Shown here: positions 8,639-17,299 of the stretch, one piece after another | Numbering within the stretch: position 1 is the stretch's first letter | How the letters are laid out: every line of letters starts with the position of its first letter | Assembly (NCBI GenBank): GCA_020445255.1 | Contig: JAGRGY010000014.1 | Location: forward strand, 74,282 to 138,281 | Direction of reading: 5' to 3' | DNA: 64,000 nt | DNA from: Gammaproteobacteria bacterium | GTDB lineage: Bacteria > Pseudomonadota > Gammaproteobacteria > Chromatiales > Chromatiaceae | Position numbers and translations under genes: made by a program | Notes under the pieces: generated by a model | Seen by the model: the letters and a program-made list of their open reading frames with translations, nothing else | Told to the model about the DNA's origin: nothing | Databases searched by the model: none

Positions 8639-10639
8639 ATGACAACACCTTTTCTGCAACGTGAATTGATCGTAGGGCTTGACAGCGGCGAGTGGCGCGT
8701 CGATTCGATCGACCCGGATGCGATGATCCTCGGTCCGGTCGATTACGGCTGGTCCCGCTACCGCGAAAACCGGGATGTGTTCACGTTTGGCGAGGGATTG
8801 CTGGCCAGCAGCGCCATTCCCGGAACGCGTCGCATGGTGTTTGCCGCCTACAGTCCGCAGTGGGAGAGCTTCTACATCTCGTCGATGGGCGGCGCGGCGT
8901 ATACCTTTCAACACGTCGGGGTCAACTACGTCTGCCTGCAGGGCCGGTGCGCCGAGCCGAGCGTGTTGCTTCTGCACAACGATGGCGATGCATTGTCGGT
9001 GACGCTCGAGCCCATGCCGGACTACCCGGAGATATGGAAGGGCTACCAACCGCGATCTGAACTCTGCGACGAAGAGAACGTGATTGGCATCTACGCCCTG
9101 CAACACGCGATCTTTGATCGATTCGCCGGAAGGTTCGACCCCAAGCGCGCCCGTGCGTTCGTCGTCGGTCCCTACGCCGAGCGAACCCGTGAAGGCACCA
9201 TTGCGTCGAGCACGCTCAAGAAAGGAAAGTTCACCGCGGTGGTCGACTGGTGTGGCCGCGGTGGTCTCGGCAGTCGACTACTGCAGCAGCACAACATCCT
9301 CGGCTGCCTCTTCGGCGGCAATTATCACGATCCACACGGCCCGAGGGCCAGCGACACCGATCCCTATTTCGTCGAGCATTTTGGCGACAAGGGGGCAAAG
9401 GTCGACCGCGCCGCGACGGTCAAGTATTACCTCGATCCAAAGATCAATACCGGCGGCACGCTGGGCGTCAATCTTCACAACATCGGCGACATGCTGATGA
9501 CATTCAATTACCGCAGCACGCTGTGCAGCAACGACGAGCGGGCAAAGCAGCACAAGGATTTCATCGTCAATCACTACCTCAAGCAGTACAACGAGGAGAC
9601 CATCGAGACCAAGTCCTTCGATCATTGCGGGGAACCCTGCGCGACCGCGTGTAAGAAACTGAACGGCAAGTTCAAGAAAGACTACGAGCCCTACCATGCC
9701 CTGGGCCCCCAGGTAGGCGTGTTCGATCAGCGCGCTGCGGAGCTGCTGAACGATCACGCGGATGCGATGGGCATGGATGCGATCCAGGCGGGTGGCACGC
9801 TGGCGTGGATCATGGAGTGTGTCGCCGACGGATTGATCGACCCGGAACGGTTCGGCTTTCCGCCCGCCGAGAAGTTGAGGTTTGGTCGATTCACAGCGTC
9901 CACCGATGAATTCGACCTGGTCGCGGACAGCATGCGTAACGCCCGTTACGCGATGGCCTTGATCGACGCGATACGGGACGATGAACGTGCCGCATTGTTC
10001 CGCGAGGGAATTCGCATCGCCGCGCATGAACTGAACGAAATGTATCCCGAGCACAATCCGCTGTGCCGCGCCGTGTTCCTGTCCAACGGCGAGCAGGGGC
10101 ACATGGTGCCGAATCAGTACTGGGTGCCCGGCATGGGCAGTCCGATGCCGCTGATGGGCAAATACTATGTGTATTACGGCGGCGGCTACATCACGCCCGA
10201 GGATCTGGGGCGCAAGAACGTCGAACGCATGGTGTACGAGCTGATCAACGACAATTGCGGCATCTGCCGCTTCCATCGGCAGTGGTCCGAACCGCTCAGC
10301 GGCGTCATCATCAATGACCGGTTCGGCCTCAACGTCGATTTCAAGGCGCACCATTTCGAACTGGCGCGTCAGATCCACGAACACGAAAACGGCAAGGCGG
10401 TGCCCTGGGAGACCCAGCGCATGGCGGATCTGTTCGAGGGCTACATGGACTATTGTCAACGCTCCGGATCGGAGGACAACAGCATGTTCCGCTGGCAGGG
10501 GCACAAGGACAGCCTGGTCACTGCACAAGCTTTCTGGCAGGCCATACTGGAGGCGCAGAGCAAGGCATTCGAAGGCGGCGTCGACGGTATAGCGGACGTG
10601 CGCACGCCGGCGCAGTACCGACAACATGTCGGAGGCTAG
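8639..10639 (+). CDS. Aldehyde ferredoxin oxidoreductase family (tungsten-pterin) enzyme
   Basis: A 666-residue member of the AOR family, whose enzymes oxidise aldehydes (or run carboxylate reduction) with a bis-pterin tungsten cofactor and one 4Fe-4S cluster, usually in the cytoplasm. Cluster ligands are visible as DHCGEPCATAC (about residue 330; spacing C-x3-C-x3-C where most members have C-x2-C-x3-C) and the distal DNCGIC, matching the DxxGxC motif. N-terminal domain features such as YFISSMGGAA-type and GRGGLGS sequence fit AOR domain 1. The frame begins TTG-CTG-ATG; I chose the ATG at 8639. The next gene, a MoaD/ThiS-like protein, overlaps by 14 bp, suggesting cofactor-related coupling. 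The aldehyde substrate is not deducible. Confidence 0.85.
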   Translation: MTTPFLQRELIVGLDSGEWRVDSIDPDAMILGPVDYGWSRYRENRDVFTFGEGLLASSAIPGTRRMVFAAYSPQWESFYISSMGGAAYTFQHVGVNYVCLQGRCAEPSVLLLHNDGDALSVTLEPMPDYPEIWKGYQPRSELCDEENVIGIYALQHAIFDRFAGRFDPKRARAFVVGPYAERTREGTIASSTLKKGKFTAVVDWCGRGGLGSRLLQQHNILGCLFGGNYHDPHGPRASDTDPYFVEHFGDKGAKVDRAATVKYYLDPKINTGGTLGVNLHNIGDMLMTFNYRSTLCSNDERAKQHKDFIVNHYLKQYNEETIETKSFDHCGEPCATACKKLNGKFKKDYEPYHALGPQVGVFDQRAAELLNDHADAMGMDAIQAGGTLAWIMECVADGLIDPERFGFPPAEKLRFGRFTASTDEFDLVADSMRNARYAMALIDAIRDDERAALFREGIRIAAHELNEMYPEHNPLCRAVFLSNGEQGHMVPNQYWVPGMGSPMPLMGKYYVYYGGGYITPEDLGRKNVERMVYELINDNCGICRFHRQWSEPLSGVIINDRFGLNVDFKAHHFELARQIHEHENGKAVPWETQRMADLFEGYMDYCQRSGSEDNSMFRWQGHKDSLVTAQAFWQAILEAQSKAFEGGVDGIADVRTPAQYRQHVGG

Positions 10640-10895
10640 CGGCATACGGGTTACCGTGCGGTTGTTCGCCGGCCTGCGCCAGATGCATCTCCTGGACGCG
10701 TCGGGTGACGTTTACCGGTTGCACCTGGCAAACGGTTCCACCCCGGTCGATCTGTGTGCCTCGCTCGGGGTAGACCCGTACCAGGTGCATATCGTCATCC
10801 TGAACGGCGAGATGATTCACGAATACGCGCGCGCGGTCACGCAACTCGAGGACGGCGACTACGTCGACCTGTGGCCGGAGGTGGCGGGAGGGTAG
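10626..10895 (+). CDS. MoaD/ThiS-like ubiquitin-fold sulfur carrier, coupled to AOR
   Basis: An 89-residue protein with a beta-grasp pattern and C-terminal ...WPEVAGG. The terminal Gly-Gly is the feature that MoaD, ThiS and SAMP-type carriers use for adenylation and thiocarboxylation. The ATG lies inside the end of the AOR gene (overlap 14 bp), so the two are translationally coupled. Small MoaD-like genes next to AOR genes are known in archaea and bacteria and are thought to serve tungstopterin synthesis. Which adenylyltransferase charges it here is unknown; the MoeB-like protein at 49501-50241 is one candidate in this window. Confidence 0.78.
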   Translation: MSEASGIRVTVRLFAGLRQMHLLDASGDVYRLHLANGSTPVDLCASLGVDPYQVHIVILNGEMIHEYARAVTQLEDGDYVDLWPEVAGG

Positions 10896-11332
10896 CGGCC
10901 TGCTCCGTCATCCCGGTGGAGCACCGCCGTGTTCGTCGGCGCGGCGGGCGCACGGCCGTAAAGACCAGACCATCGGCGCACGTGTCAGACGGCATGCAGA
11001 CGGCATGGTGCGCAACCCGCAGCCCTGTTCGCGATGCCGGCAGGGTTCGAGGTGCCAACTCCGCTGAATGCATCAGCAAAGGAAGTCATCCGTCGAGCCT
11101 CTGCGGGCGATTGCATTCCCCCGGGGTTTTGACGCGCCGTTCGGGCCTTTTCGTCGCGGCGCGCGATTTTATCGTCGAAATACCCCAAGAAAATTGTCAG
11201 ATTGTTTAACAGTCGTGCGGAGCAGGGCGGATGGCTTCGATGCGAGGGTTTTGTTTGCCCGACATTTTTTCCTCGCGGTCCCCGTTTTGCATGGTTGTCG
11301 GTGACTGCATGTTGAAAGATCGGGTGAAGGTC
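10896..11332. other. Intergenic region before the PEP-CTERM gene
   Basis: No recognisable gene. The last 150 bases are less GC-rich than their surroundings (around 11165-11215, with runs such as CAAGAAAATTGTCAG), which is where the promoter of the PEP-CTERM gene should lie. I could not assign -35 and -10 elements with confidence. Confidence 0.4.
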
Positions 11333-12016
11333 ATGTCGAAGCACATCGAAAATGTCGCATTTCTTGTACTTTTGCTGGCCACCGGGTCGACAGCACTCGC
11401 CTTACCCATGTCGTTCACTGACCGTGCGGCGTTTGACGCCGCACTCAGCGGGCTGTCGGTGAGTACCGAGGGTTTTGAAGGGGTCGCCGACGGTACCGTC
11501 ATTACCGATGGTGGCTCGCTGGGCGACATCACGTTCAATTTCCCGACACTCTCAGGCTTCGGCGTGAACATGCTGGTTACCGGCGCGTTCCCGGCCCCTT
11601 CCGGAGTCAATACGCTGGGCACGGACGACGGCGACGTCTTTCAGGACAGCGACGATTTCGATATCAGTTTCGCTGCCGCCAATGCGATTGGCATGTTCGT
11701 CGTTTCGGTCGACCCGCTGATCGACGGCGATTTCGAGCTGACGGCCGGCGGCATGACCGCCAGCCTGCTCACCGCGGATCTGTTCGCAACACTGTCGGAT
11801 GGCAGTGCGGTCTATTTTCTCGGCATCGTCGACACGGCGGCGACCTTTTCGCAGGCGTCGGTGACCACGTCCCATACGCCGGGCAATTTCTTCACCTGGA
11901 ATGTCGACGACATCGTGACGGCACGGGAGCAGGCACCAACAGTGCCGGTGCCAGGCGTCCCGCTGCTGCTGGCGACTGGGCTGCTTGGCCTCGCCGTGCG
12001 CCGCCACCTTGTTTGA
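11333..12016 (+). CDS. PEP-CTERM sorting-domain secreted protein
   Basis: A 227-residue exported protein. Residues 1-25 form a signal peptide (VAFLVLLLATGSTALALP). The mature region is Gly/Asp/Thr-rich and beta-sheet-like with no recognised enzyme domain. The C-terminus is VPVPGVPLLLATGLLGLAVRR: the proline motif, hydrophobic helix and terminal arginines define the PEP-CTERM signal handled by exosortase/archaeosortase-type enzymes. The ATG at 11333 follows GAAGG at suitable distance; an in-frame ATG at 11309 is an alternative. Exosortase is not in the window. Likely surface or extracellular-matrix protein. Confidence 0.8.
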   Translation: MSKHIENVAFLVLLLATGSTALALPMSFTDRAAFDAALSGLSVSTEGFEGVADGTVITDGGSLGDITFNFPTLSGFGVNMLVTGAFPAPSGVNTLGTDDGDVFQDSDDFDISFAAANAIGMFVVSVDPLIDGDFELTAGGMTASLLTADLFATLSDGSAVYFLGIVDTAATFSQASVTTSHTPGNFFTWNVDDIVTAREQAPTVPVPGVPLLLATGLLGLAVRRHLV

Positions 12017-12228
12017 GCAGCGAATGCAACGTGTCCTTCTCGCGGTGCCGCGGCAGCCAGCGTCGGAAGGCACGCAACGAATTGATGTCGACAAGCGACT
12101 GCCGTGACCCGACGCCGGGCGCATTGAATGCACTGCAGTAGCCCGACAGCCGAATCGTCTCGTCGCCAGTGCCGGTGACCGGTCCGCCCCGCACTGGGTT
12201 CCGCATCGTTGGGCCAGAGGAACAGCAC

Positions 12229-13098
12229 ATGAACATGCCTACCCGAGCTTTGATTCTGACCGCACTGGTCGGCAGCGTTTTTGCGGTGCCGGGATACGCC
12301 GACCGTGTGTCGCTCGTCACCATCGACGCCAAACTCGACACCCTGTTGGCCTCATCGGGCGGTGGCGGAGACGGCGTAGTGTCCATCAACCAGGACTGTG
12401 CCGTGACCACAGGTTGCCATGCCGGCGACGTACCCGGCTTTCCGGTCACGACCATTCAAGGCCAAAGCTACCGCCTCACCAGCGACCTCGACCTCACGTC
12501 GACGCCTGACTCCGACGCCGTACTGCTGGAGGCGGAAACGACATTGGATCTGAACGGTTTCCGCATCGTCGGCGGTACGACATGCAGCGGGACTCCGGCG
12601 ACCTGTACACCGGCCGGGATTGGCGACGGCATCACAGGCGGCGAGGGCGCTCGCGTGATGAACGGCAGCGTTGTCGGCGTGGGTGGCGTCGGGATCCGAT
12701 TGCGCAATCGTATGCAGGTCGAAAACATGCTTGTCTCGGAATGCGGCGATGACGGGATGCAGGGTCAATGTCAGGGCTGCCGTATCGTGGCCAACCGCGT
12801 GACCTTCAACGGCGACCGCGGCATTCACGCGGCGTTTGCGAGCAGCCAGGGGGCGCTGATCCAGGGCAACACGGTTGCCGGGAACAACTTCGTCGGAATC
12901 GATTCGTGCGAGCGCTGCATGCATCTCGACAACGCCGTGTATGCGAATGGCGGGTTCGGTCTGCGTAACCTCGGTCTGGGCGGCAGCGCCTATGGTCGCA
13001 ACACCTTTTATGACAATAACGGCGGCGGCGACCAGGTCGAGGCCGGAGGCGTGGAGATCGCGCCCAATGTCTGCAGCGGCAATACGATCTGTCCGTAG
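12229..13098 (+). CDS. Secreted right-handed parallel beta-helix protein
   Basis: A 289-residue protein with a signal peptide (residues 1-24, ending GYADR). The body contains repeated short strands with Asn/Gly turns (LDLNGFRIVGG, VMNGSVVGVGGVGIRLRNRM, GCRIVANRVTFNGDRGIHA, GALIQGNTVAGNNFVGID), the pattern of pectate-lyase-like parallel beta-helix proteins. Eight or more cysteines, several in pairs (CEC, CQGC, CERC), suggest periplasmic or extracellular disulfides. The ATG is preceded by AGAGGA. No catalytic residues of polysaccharide lyases can be asserted. Its position behind the PEP-CTERM gene suggests a surface role, which is inference. Confidence 0.72.
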   Translation: MNMPTRALILTALVGSVFAVPGYADRVSLVTIDAKLDTLLASSGGGGDGVVSINQDCAVTTGCHAGDVPGFPVTTIQGQSYRLTSDLDLTSTPDSDAVLLEAETTLDLNGFRIVGGTTCSGTPATCTPAGIGDGITGGEGARVMNGSVVGVGGVGIRLRNRMQVENMLVSECGDDGMQGQCQGCRIVANRVTFNGDRGIHAAFASSQGALIQGNTVAGNNFVGIDSCERCMHLDNAVYANGGFGLRNLGLGGSAYGRNTFYDNNGGGDQVEAGGVEIAPNVCSGNTICP

Positions 13099-13478
13099 GG
13101 ACCAGGCGCAGGGCAAGTGCCGAACGTGATCAATGGGACTGGCGATGGGTACGCGAGGACACCGCATGCGCCTGCCGCCTTTCTCTTTCACGGCGCCGCG
13201 ACGGGGCGATCGCCTGACAGGTCGCATGCCGAATGAGCGATGCGCGCGATTCGTGGGGCATCGGGAATTCATGCGTGGCCGACAAGGCGGCTGATGACCC
13301 GGCGCTTTCGAGCGCGGTGTGCCATTGAGAAATGGGTGGACGCGGCCGAAATATGCGGCCGGCGTCCTCATGCTTCAGGCAGCAGTCGCCGCGCGGCAAC
13401 AGGCTTCGACACCATCCGCCGGGTGCCGTGTCGAACCCGCTTCGCCGATCGCAGGCGCCACCGTTCTGACCGGAATGC
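13099..13478. other. Intergenic region between beta-helix gene and ssrA terminator
   Basis: About 380 bases without a supportable gene. It ends in the terminator hairpin of ssrA. Because ssrA 3' ends are common phage and island integration sites I looked for an integrase gene or a repeated ssrA 3' segment here and saw neither. Confidence 0.45.
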
Positions 13479-13507
13479 AAAAAGGTCAGCGCCAGGCTGA
13501 CCTTTTT
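13479..13507 (-). terminator. Rho-independent terminator of ssrA (symmetrical)
   Basis: A perfect 12-bp inverted repeat, AAAAAGGTCAGC and its complement GCTGACCTTTTT, separated by a 5-base loop. On the minus strand it gives a GC stem with a U run 6 bases after the tmRNA CCA end. The symmetrical A/T tails would also allow it to act on plus-strand transcripts from the beta-helix gene. Confidence 0.85.
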
Positions 13508-13513
13508 CTGCTT

Positions 13514-13891
13514 TGGTGGAGGCGGCGGGAGTCGAACCCGCGTCCGCAAGCCCTCTGCCTTCGGCTCTACATGCTTAGTCGTGTCGATTTTTTTTAACCG
13601 TATTGCCGCCCGACAGACAGGGCATACCGTACGGCGATTCCGGTTGGTTTTAGCAAATCGGCCCCGGACAAGCGTCATCGCGATCTTGTGAGATATGACG
13701 CCAGAGTGCTCCGAAGAGCGCCGGACGCACAAGCACGGCTCCGGTCTGACGGCACCCTACCGGGTATTAAGCGGCGAGTGCGTAGTTGTCGTCGTTGGCA
13801 ACTATAAGTTTGCGAATTGTTTTACGAGGTAATCCGCACCTCGGCATGCACCTCAGGTTTCGCGACCCACGTCGAATGCCGTGTCGCCCCC
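13514..13891 (-). ncRNA. ssrA: tmRNA (ssrA)
   Basis: Transfer-messenger RNA, 378 nt, which with SmpB rescues stalled ribosomes and tags the nascent chain for proteolysis. The 3' end (complement of 13514-13550) carries the T-arm GGTTCGACTCCCGCC and terminal CCA. The 5' end reads GGGGGCGACACGGCATTCGA, and its first seven bases pair with the 3' acceptor strand including one G-U pair, fixing both ends. The tag reading frame is at 13799-13767 on the minus strand and encodes ANDDNYALAA followed by TAA, close to the gammaproteobacterial consensus and ending in the ClpXP/ClpAP-recognised LAA. smpB lies 52 bp away on the same strand. Confidence 0.95.
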
Positions 13892-13943
13892 GAAATCATC
13901 AAATCGGACCAGCCGAGCGGTCCGAAGTTCCCGGATTATAGCG

Positions 13944-14426
13944 TCAAGCGGTCTTGAAGTTGCGCTGCTTCTCGCGCTGCCAGTCGCGCTCCTTTTCGTC
14001 GGCGCGCTTGTCGTGCAGCTTCTTGCCCTTGGCCAGCCCGATCTCGACCTTGGCGCGGCCGCGTTTCCAGTACATCGCCAGTGGCACCAGGGTATAGCCC
14101 TTGCGCTCGACCAGGCCGATCAACTTGCTCAGCTCCTCGCGGTGCAGCAACAGTTTGCGGGTGCGCGTCGGGTCGGGGTGGACATGGGTCGAGGCGGTCG
14201 GCAGCGGCGATATGGTCGCGCCGAACAGGAAGGATTCGCCGGCGCGCAGGGTTACGTAGGCCTCGGTCAGGTTGATCTTGCCGGCACGCAGGCTCTTCAC
14301 TTCCCAGCCTTCGAGCGAGATGCCGGCTTCGTACCTGTCCTCAATGAAGTACTCGTGGCGCGCCTTCTTGTTCAACGCGATTGTGGAACCACCACCGCCG
14401 GATGCGCTTTTTGCCGATTTCGCCAT
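13944..14426 (-). CDS. smpB: SsrA-binding protein SmpB
   Basis: A 160-residue protein that binds tmRNA and places it in the stalled ribosome A site. The core sequence [42 protein letters not shown] and [29 protein letters not shown] is the standard SmpB fold, with the basic C-terminal tail ([17 protein letters not shown]) that forms a helix in the mRNA channel. I chose ATG 14426 (MAKSAKSA); an upstream in-frame ATG at 14444 adds six residues. It is directly upstream of ssrA, the usual arrangement. The N-terminal GGGG stretch is slightly unusual. Confidence 0.95.
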   Translation of the reverse strand: MAKSAKSASGGGGSTIALNKKARHEYFIEDRYEAGISLEGWEVKSLRAGKINLTEAYVTLRAGESFLFGATISPLPTASTHVHPDPTRTRKLLLHREELSKLIGLVERKGYTLVPLAMYWKRGRAKVEIGLAKGKKLHDKRADEKERDWQREKQRNFKTA

Positions 14427-14545
14427 GGCGCGCGAGTGTATCACCGGCGTGCAGCGCCGTCCCGACGGCGCCTTGTGCGACCTGGATCGATCCGCGAGAA
14501 TCGCCGGATGCTGGGTACGAATCAGGCACGGGTACGGTCGTTCGC

Positions 14546-15928
14546 ATGACGGAGAAACGGGTTTCGCTGCACGGTATGTGGTCGTCGCGCCTGGTGTTCA
14601 TCCTGGCCGCGACCGGTTCGGCGGTGGGGCTTGGCAACATCTGGAAGTTCCCCTACATCACCGGACTGAACGGTGGCGGGGCGTTCGTACTGGTCTACCT
14701 GATCTGCATAGCGATCATCGGCATTCCGATCATGATGGCCGAGGTGCTGCTCGGCCGCCGCGGCCGCCGCAGCCCGATCAACACCATGATGGAGCTGGCG
14801 CGCGAGGCCGGCAGCAGCCCGCGCTGGTCGTGGCTGGGCTGGGTGGGGGTCGTGGCCGGAATCCTGATCATGTCGTATTACAGCGTGATTGCCGGATGGG
14901 CGGTTGCCTACGTCCTGGACGCGGCCGATGGGGCGTTTGTCGGGTTCGACGGCGATTCGGCGGGCGCGCACTTCGGGGCGATGGTTTCGAATCCCGGCAC
15001 GCTTGCCTTCTGGCACGCGATCTTCACGATTCTCACCGTGCTGGTCGTCGCGCGTGGCGTGCGTTCCGGCCTCGAGCAGGCGGTCAAGGTGTTGATGCCG
15101 GCGCTGTTCCTGCTGTTGGCGCTGCTGATGGGCTACGCGGTCAACACCGGGTATTTTGCCGACGGTCTGCATTTTCTGTTCGACCCGGACTTCTCGAAGC
15201 TGACGCCCGAGGGTGTCCTTACGGCATTGGGACACGCCTTCTTCACCCTCAGCCTGGGCATGGGCGCGATCATGGTCTACGGCTCGTACATGCCGAAAAA
15301 GACCTCGATCTCGAAGACCATATTCACCGTGGCCATCATGGACACGCTGGTGGCGCTGATGGCCGGAATGGTGATCTTCCCGATCGTGTTCGCCAACGGC
15401 CTGCAGCCCGCGTCCGGCCCCGGCCTGGTCTTCGTCAGTCTGCCGATCGCATTTGGCGAGATGTCGGGCGGATTGTTGTTCGGGACCCTGTTCTTCGTGC
15501 TCGTGGTGTTTGCCGCATGGACCTCTGCCATATCGCTGATCGAGCCGGCGGTCGCGTTTCTCGTCGAGAACCGCGGCATGCGCCGCACCACCGCCGCCGT
15601 GCTGATTGGCGCGTTCTGCTGGGTGCTTGGACTGGTCACCGTGATGTCGTTCAGTTCCTGGTCATTCAGTTTCGAGTTTGCCGGCGCGACCAAGACCGAC
15701 GGCATGTTCGACGTGCTCGACATCCTCACCTCGACTTTCATGCTCCCGCTCGGCGGCATGGCCATCGCGATCTTTGCCGGCTGGATCATGCAGCGTGCCG
15801 ATACCGTTGACGAACTGGGTGTCGGGGAGGGTGCGGGTTACCGGGTGTGGTACACGCTGGTGCGCTATGTTTCGCCGTTTGCGGTCGGTATCCTGATCCT
15901 CAACTCACTGCACCTGTTGCCAACCTGA
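14546..15928 (+). CDS. SNF-family sodium-dependent transporter
   Basis: A 460-residue member of the neurotransmitter:sodium symporter (SNF) family with about 11-12 membrane segments. The N-terminal [25 protein letters not shown] is the conserved TM1 Na+/substrate site ([14 protein letters not shown]), and TM6 region [14 protein letters not shown] and TM8 [11 protein letters not shown] also fit. Bacterial members import amino acids or amines with Na+. Start at ATG 14546; the frame is open for 165 bases upstream, but that stretch lacks a hydrophobic N-terminus and overlaps smpB. The substrate cannot be deduced. A sodium symporter fits a marine or saline habitat. Confidence 0.88.
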   Translation: MTEKRVSLHGMWSSRLVFILAATGSAVGLGNIWKFPYITGLNGGGAFVLVYLICIAIIGIPIMMAEVLLGRRGRRSPINTMMELAREAGSSPRWSWLGWVGVVAGILIMSYYSVIAGWAVAYVLDAADGAFVGFDGDSAGAHFGAMVSNPGTLAFWHAIFTILTVLVVARGVRSGLEQAVKVLMPALFLLLALLMGYAVNTGYFADGLHFLFDPDFSKLTPEGVLTALGHAFFTLSLGMGAIMVYGSYMPKKTSISKTIFTVAIMDTLVALMAGMVIFPIVFANGLQPASGPGLVFVSLPIAFGEMSGGLLFGTLFFVLVVFAAWTSAISLIEPAVAFLVENRGMRRTTAAVLIGAFCWVLGLVTVMSFSSWSFSFEFAGATKTDGMFDVLDILTSTFMLPLGGMAIAIFAGWIMQRADTVDELGVGEGAGYRVWYTLVRYVSPFAVGILILNSLHLLPT

Positions 15929-15940
15929 CCGGGGGAAGGT

Positions 15941-16375
15941 GTGCCGAGAGTAGAGAAATCCGCGCTGGTGCCGTATCCGGCCGAGTTCATGTTCGAACTC
16001 GTCAACGACGTCGAGTCCTACCCGGCGTTTCTGCCCTGGTGTCGCAACGGGCGGCTGCTGTCGCGCGATGCCGAAATGCTGTGCGGCGAGATCGAAGTGG
16101 CGCGGATCGGCATTCACCAGACCTTTTCCACGTGCAATCGGCTGTATCCCTACGAGCGCATCGACCTCAAGCTGAAGGACGGACCGTTTCGCCGCCTGGA
16201 GGGGAGCTGGACGTTTCAGGCGTTGCGCGAAGACGCCTGCAAGGTGGTGTTGATGATGGAGTTCGAGTTCTCGGGTCGCCTGATCGACGTTGCTTTCGGT
16301 CGCTTCTTCAACCAGGCGGCAAACTCGCTGGTGGATTCGTTCGTGGCCCGCGCCCGGGAGTTGCACGGTGGTTGA
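15941..16375 (+). CDS. ratA: RatA-like START-domain protein (ubiquinone-binding / ribosome-associated toxin family)
   Basis: A 144-residue SRPBCC/START-domain protein. FMFELVNDVESYPAFLPWCRNGRLL is the family signature shared by E. coli RatA and the CoQ-binding Coq10 proteins. Members have been proposed to bind ubiquinone or to interfere with 70S assembly. The start is GTG at 15941 with the strong ribosome site GGGGGAAGG just upstream. It overlaps rnfH by 8 bp; the ratA-rnfH pair next to smpB and bamE is conserved in gammaproteobacteria. Confidence 0.9.
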   Translation: MPRVEKSALVPYPAEFMFELVNDVESYPAFLPWCRNGRLLSRDAEMLCGEIEVARIGIHQTFSTCNRLYPYERIDLKLKDGPFRRLEGSWTFQALREDACKVVLMMEFEFSGRLIDVAFGRFFNQAANSLVDSFVARARELHGG

Positions 16376-16685
16376 CGCCAAGATAACGGTCGAGATCGTC
16401 TATGCGCGTCCGGGCGAGCAGACGCTCGAGCAACTTCGCGTTCCGGCCGCCGCGACCGTACGCGACGTCATCACCACATCCGGCATCCTCGAGCGGTTTC
16501 CCGAGATCGATCTCGCGGTGAACAAGGTCGGCGTGTTTGGCAGGGCCACGTCATTGACGGCATCGTTGCTCGACGGTGACCGTATCGAGATCTACCGCCC
16601 ACTGGTCGCCGATCCCAAGGAGGCGCGCAAGAAACGCGCAGCCGAGGGCAAGCAACTGAAGAAAGGCGCCCGCGAACAGGGGTGA
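16368..16685 (+). CDS. rnfH: RnfH family ubiquitin-like protein
   Basis: A 105-residue beta-grasp protein of the RnfH (UPF0125) family: VEIVYARPGEQTLEQLRVPAAATVRDVI, LAVNKVGVFGR and GDRIEIYRPLVADPKEARKKRA are the standard segments. Function is poorly defined; some members are linked to Rnf or toxin-antitoxin contexts. GTG start at 16368 within the end of ratA gives translational coupling. It is convergent with bamE, 23 bp away. Confidence 0.92.
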   Translation: MVDAKITVEIVYARPGEQTLEQLRVPAAATVRDVITTSGILERFPEIDLAVNKVGVFGRATSLTASLLDGDRIEIYRPLVADPKEARKKRAAEGKQLKKGAREQG

Positions 16686-16708
16686 ACTGATTTCGGCGAG
16701 ACCCGGGG

Positions 16709-17215
16709 TCAGTCGTCGCCGACGCCGACCGTCTTGAGCGCGCGGCCCCACAGCGTCGTCGCGGGTGCGTCCCAGTCGGGGACCGTCACGAGGATCTCTT
16801 TTTTCGCCTCGGTGCGCTCGGATTCCGGCTGTGGCCTCAGGTCGCCGGCGATCCGGGTCAGACGATCGCCTTCGAAATAGACCGTTACGCGCTTCGACTC
16901 GGTGGGCTTGCTGCCCTTGCCGAACGTATAGGCATAGTCCCAGCGATCGTTGTGAAACACGTCGGTCAGCATCGGCGAACCCAGCAGGAAGCGCACCTGG
17001 CGTTTGCTCATGCCCGGCTTGAGCTGGTTGACCTGCTCCTGGGTGACGATGTTGCCCTGCTGAATCTCCGGGCGATACACCAGCGGCGCCGCATCCAGCG
17101 CATTCGGGATGACCTCGGTAACGCTGTTCAGCGAGCGCAGGCCGTCGCCGACCGTGCTGCAGCCTGCACCGGCCATGGTTGCAGCCAGGGGAATGAAAAT
17201 GAGAAGCTTGCGCAT
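16709..17215 (-). CDS. bamE: Outer membrane assembly lipoprotein BamE
   Basis: A 168-residue lipoprotein of the BAM complex that helps insert beta-barrel proteins. The signal peptide ends in a lipobox (AGAGC, Cys at residue 19). The family motif QGNIVTQEQVNQLKPGMSKRQVRFLLGSPMLTD, with NRWDYAYTF-type sequence after it, is unmistakable. It is longer than E. coli BamE (113 aa) because of a C-terminal extension of about 50 residues ending in LKTVGVGDD, a frequent feature in other gammaproteobacteria. Divergent from fur. Confidence 0.93.
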   Translation of the reverse strand: MRKLLIFIPLAATMAGAGCSTVGDGLRSLNSVTEVIPNALDAAPLVYRPEIQQGNIVTQEQVNQLKPGMSKRQVRFLLGSPMLTDVFHNDRWDYAYTFGKGSKPTESKRVTVYFEGDRLTRIAGDLRPQPESERTEAKKEILVTVPDWDAPATTLWGRALKTVGVGDD

Positions 17216-17249
17216 GTGGGTCTGGGGGTCGATCGTGTCTCTGCGGCCG

Positions 17250-17270
17250 CCGAAATGATAACGGATACCG
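17250..17270. promoter_or_regulatory. Possible Fur-box-like sequence between bamE and fur
   Basis: The 84-bp divergent spacer contains AAATGATAACGGATA, which carries parts of the GATAAT-repeat Fur consensus. Fur autoregulation is common. The match is partial, so this is only a candidate. Confidence 0.25.
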
Positions 17271-17299
17271 GGTGGAGAATACATCGCCTGGAGGTGAGC

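Noticed and set aside
8608..8640. Sigma-54-like TGGCACACACTCAGGCAC before the AOR gene
   Set aside because: The GG-to-GC spacing is 11, there is no TTGC, and it lies too close to the start codon.
9278..10645. Minus-strand frame of 455 codons opposite the AOR gene
   Set aside because: No recognisable protein family, no ribosome site, and the opposite strand encodes a clear AOR protein.
13099..13513. ssrA 3' end as integration site of a genomic island
   Set aside because: No integrase gene, no repeated ssrA 3' segment and a normal terminator directly after ssrA.
13514..13560. tRNA gene suggested by the T-arm and CCA sequence
   Set aside because: The sequence is the 3' domain of tmRNA; no anticodon arm follows, and the 5' tmRNA domain pairs with it.
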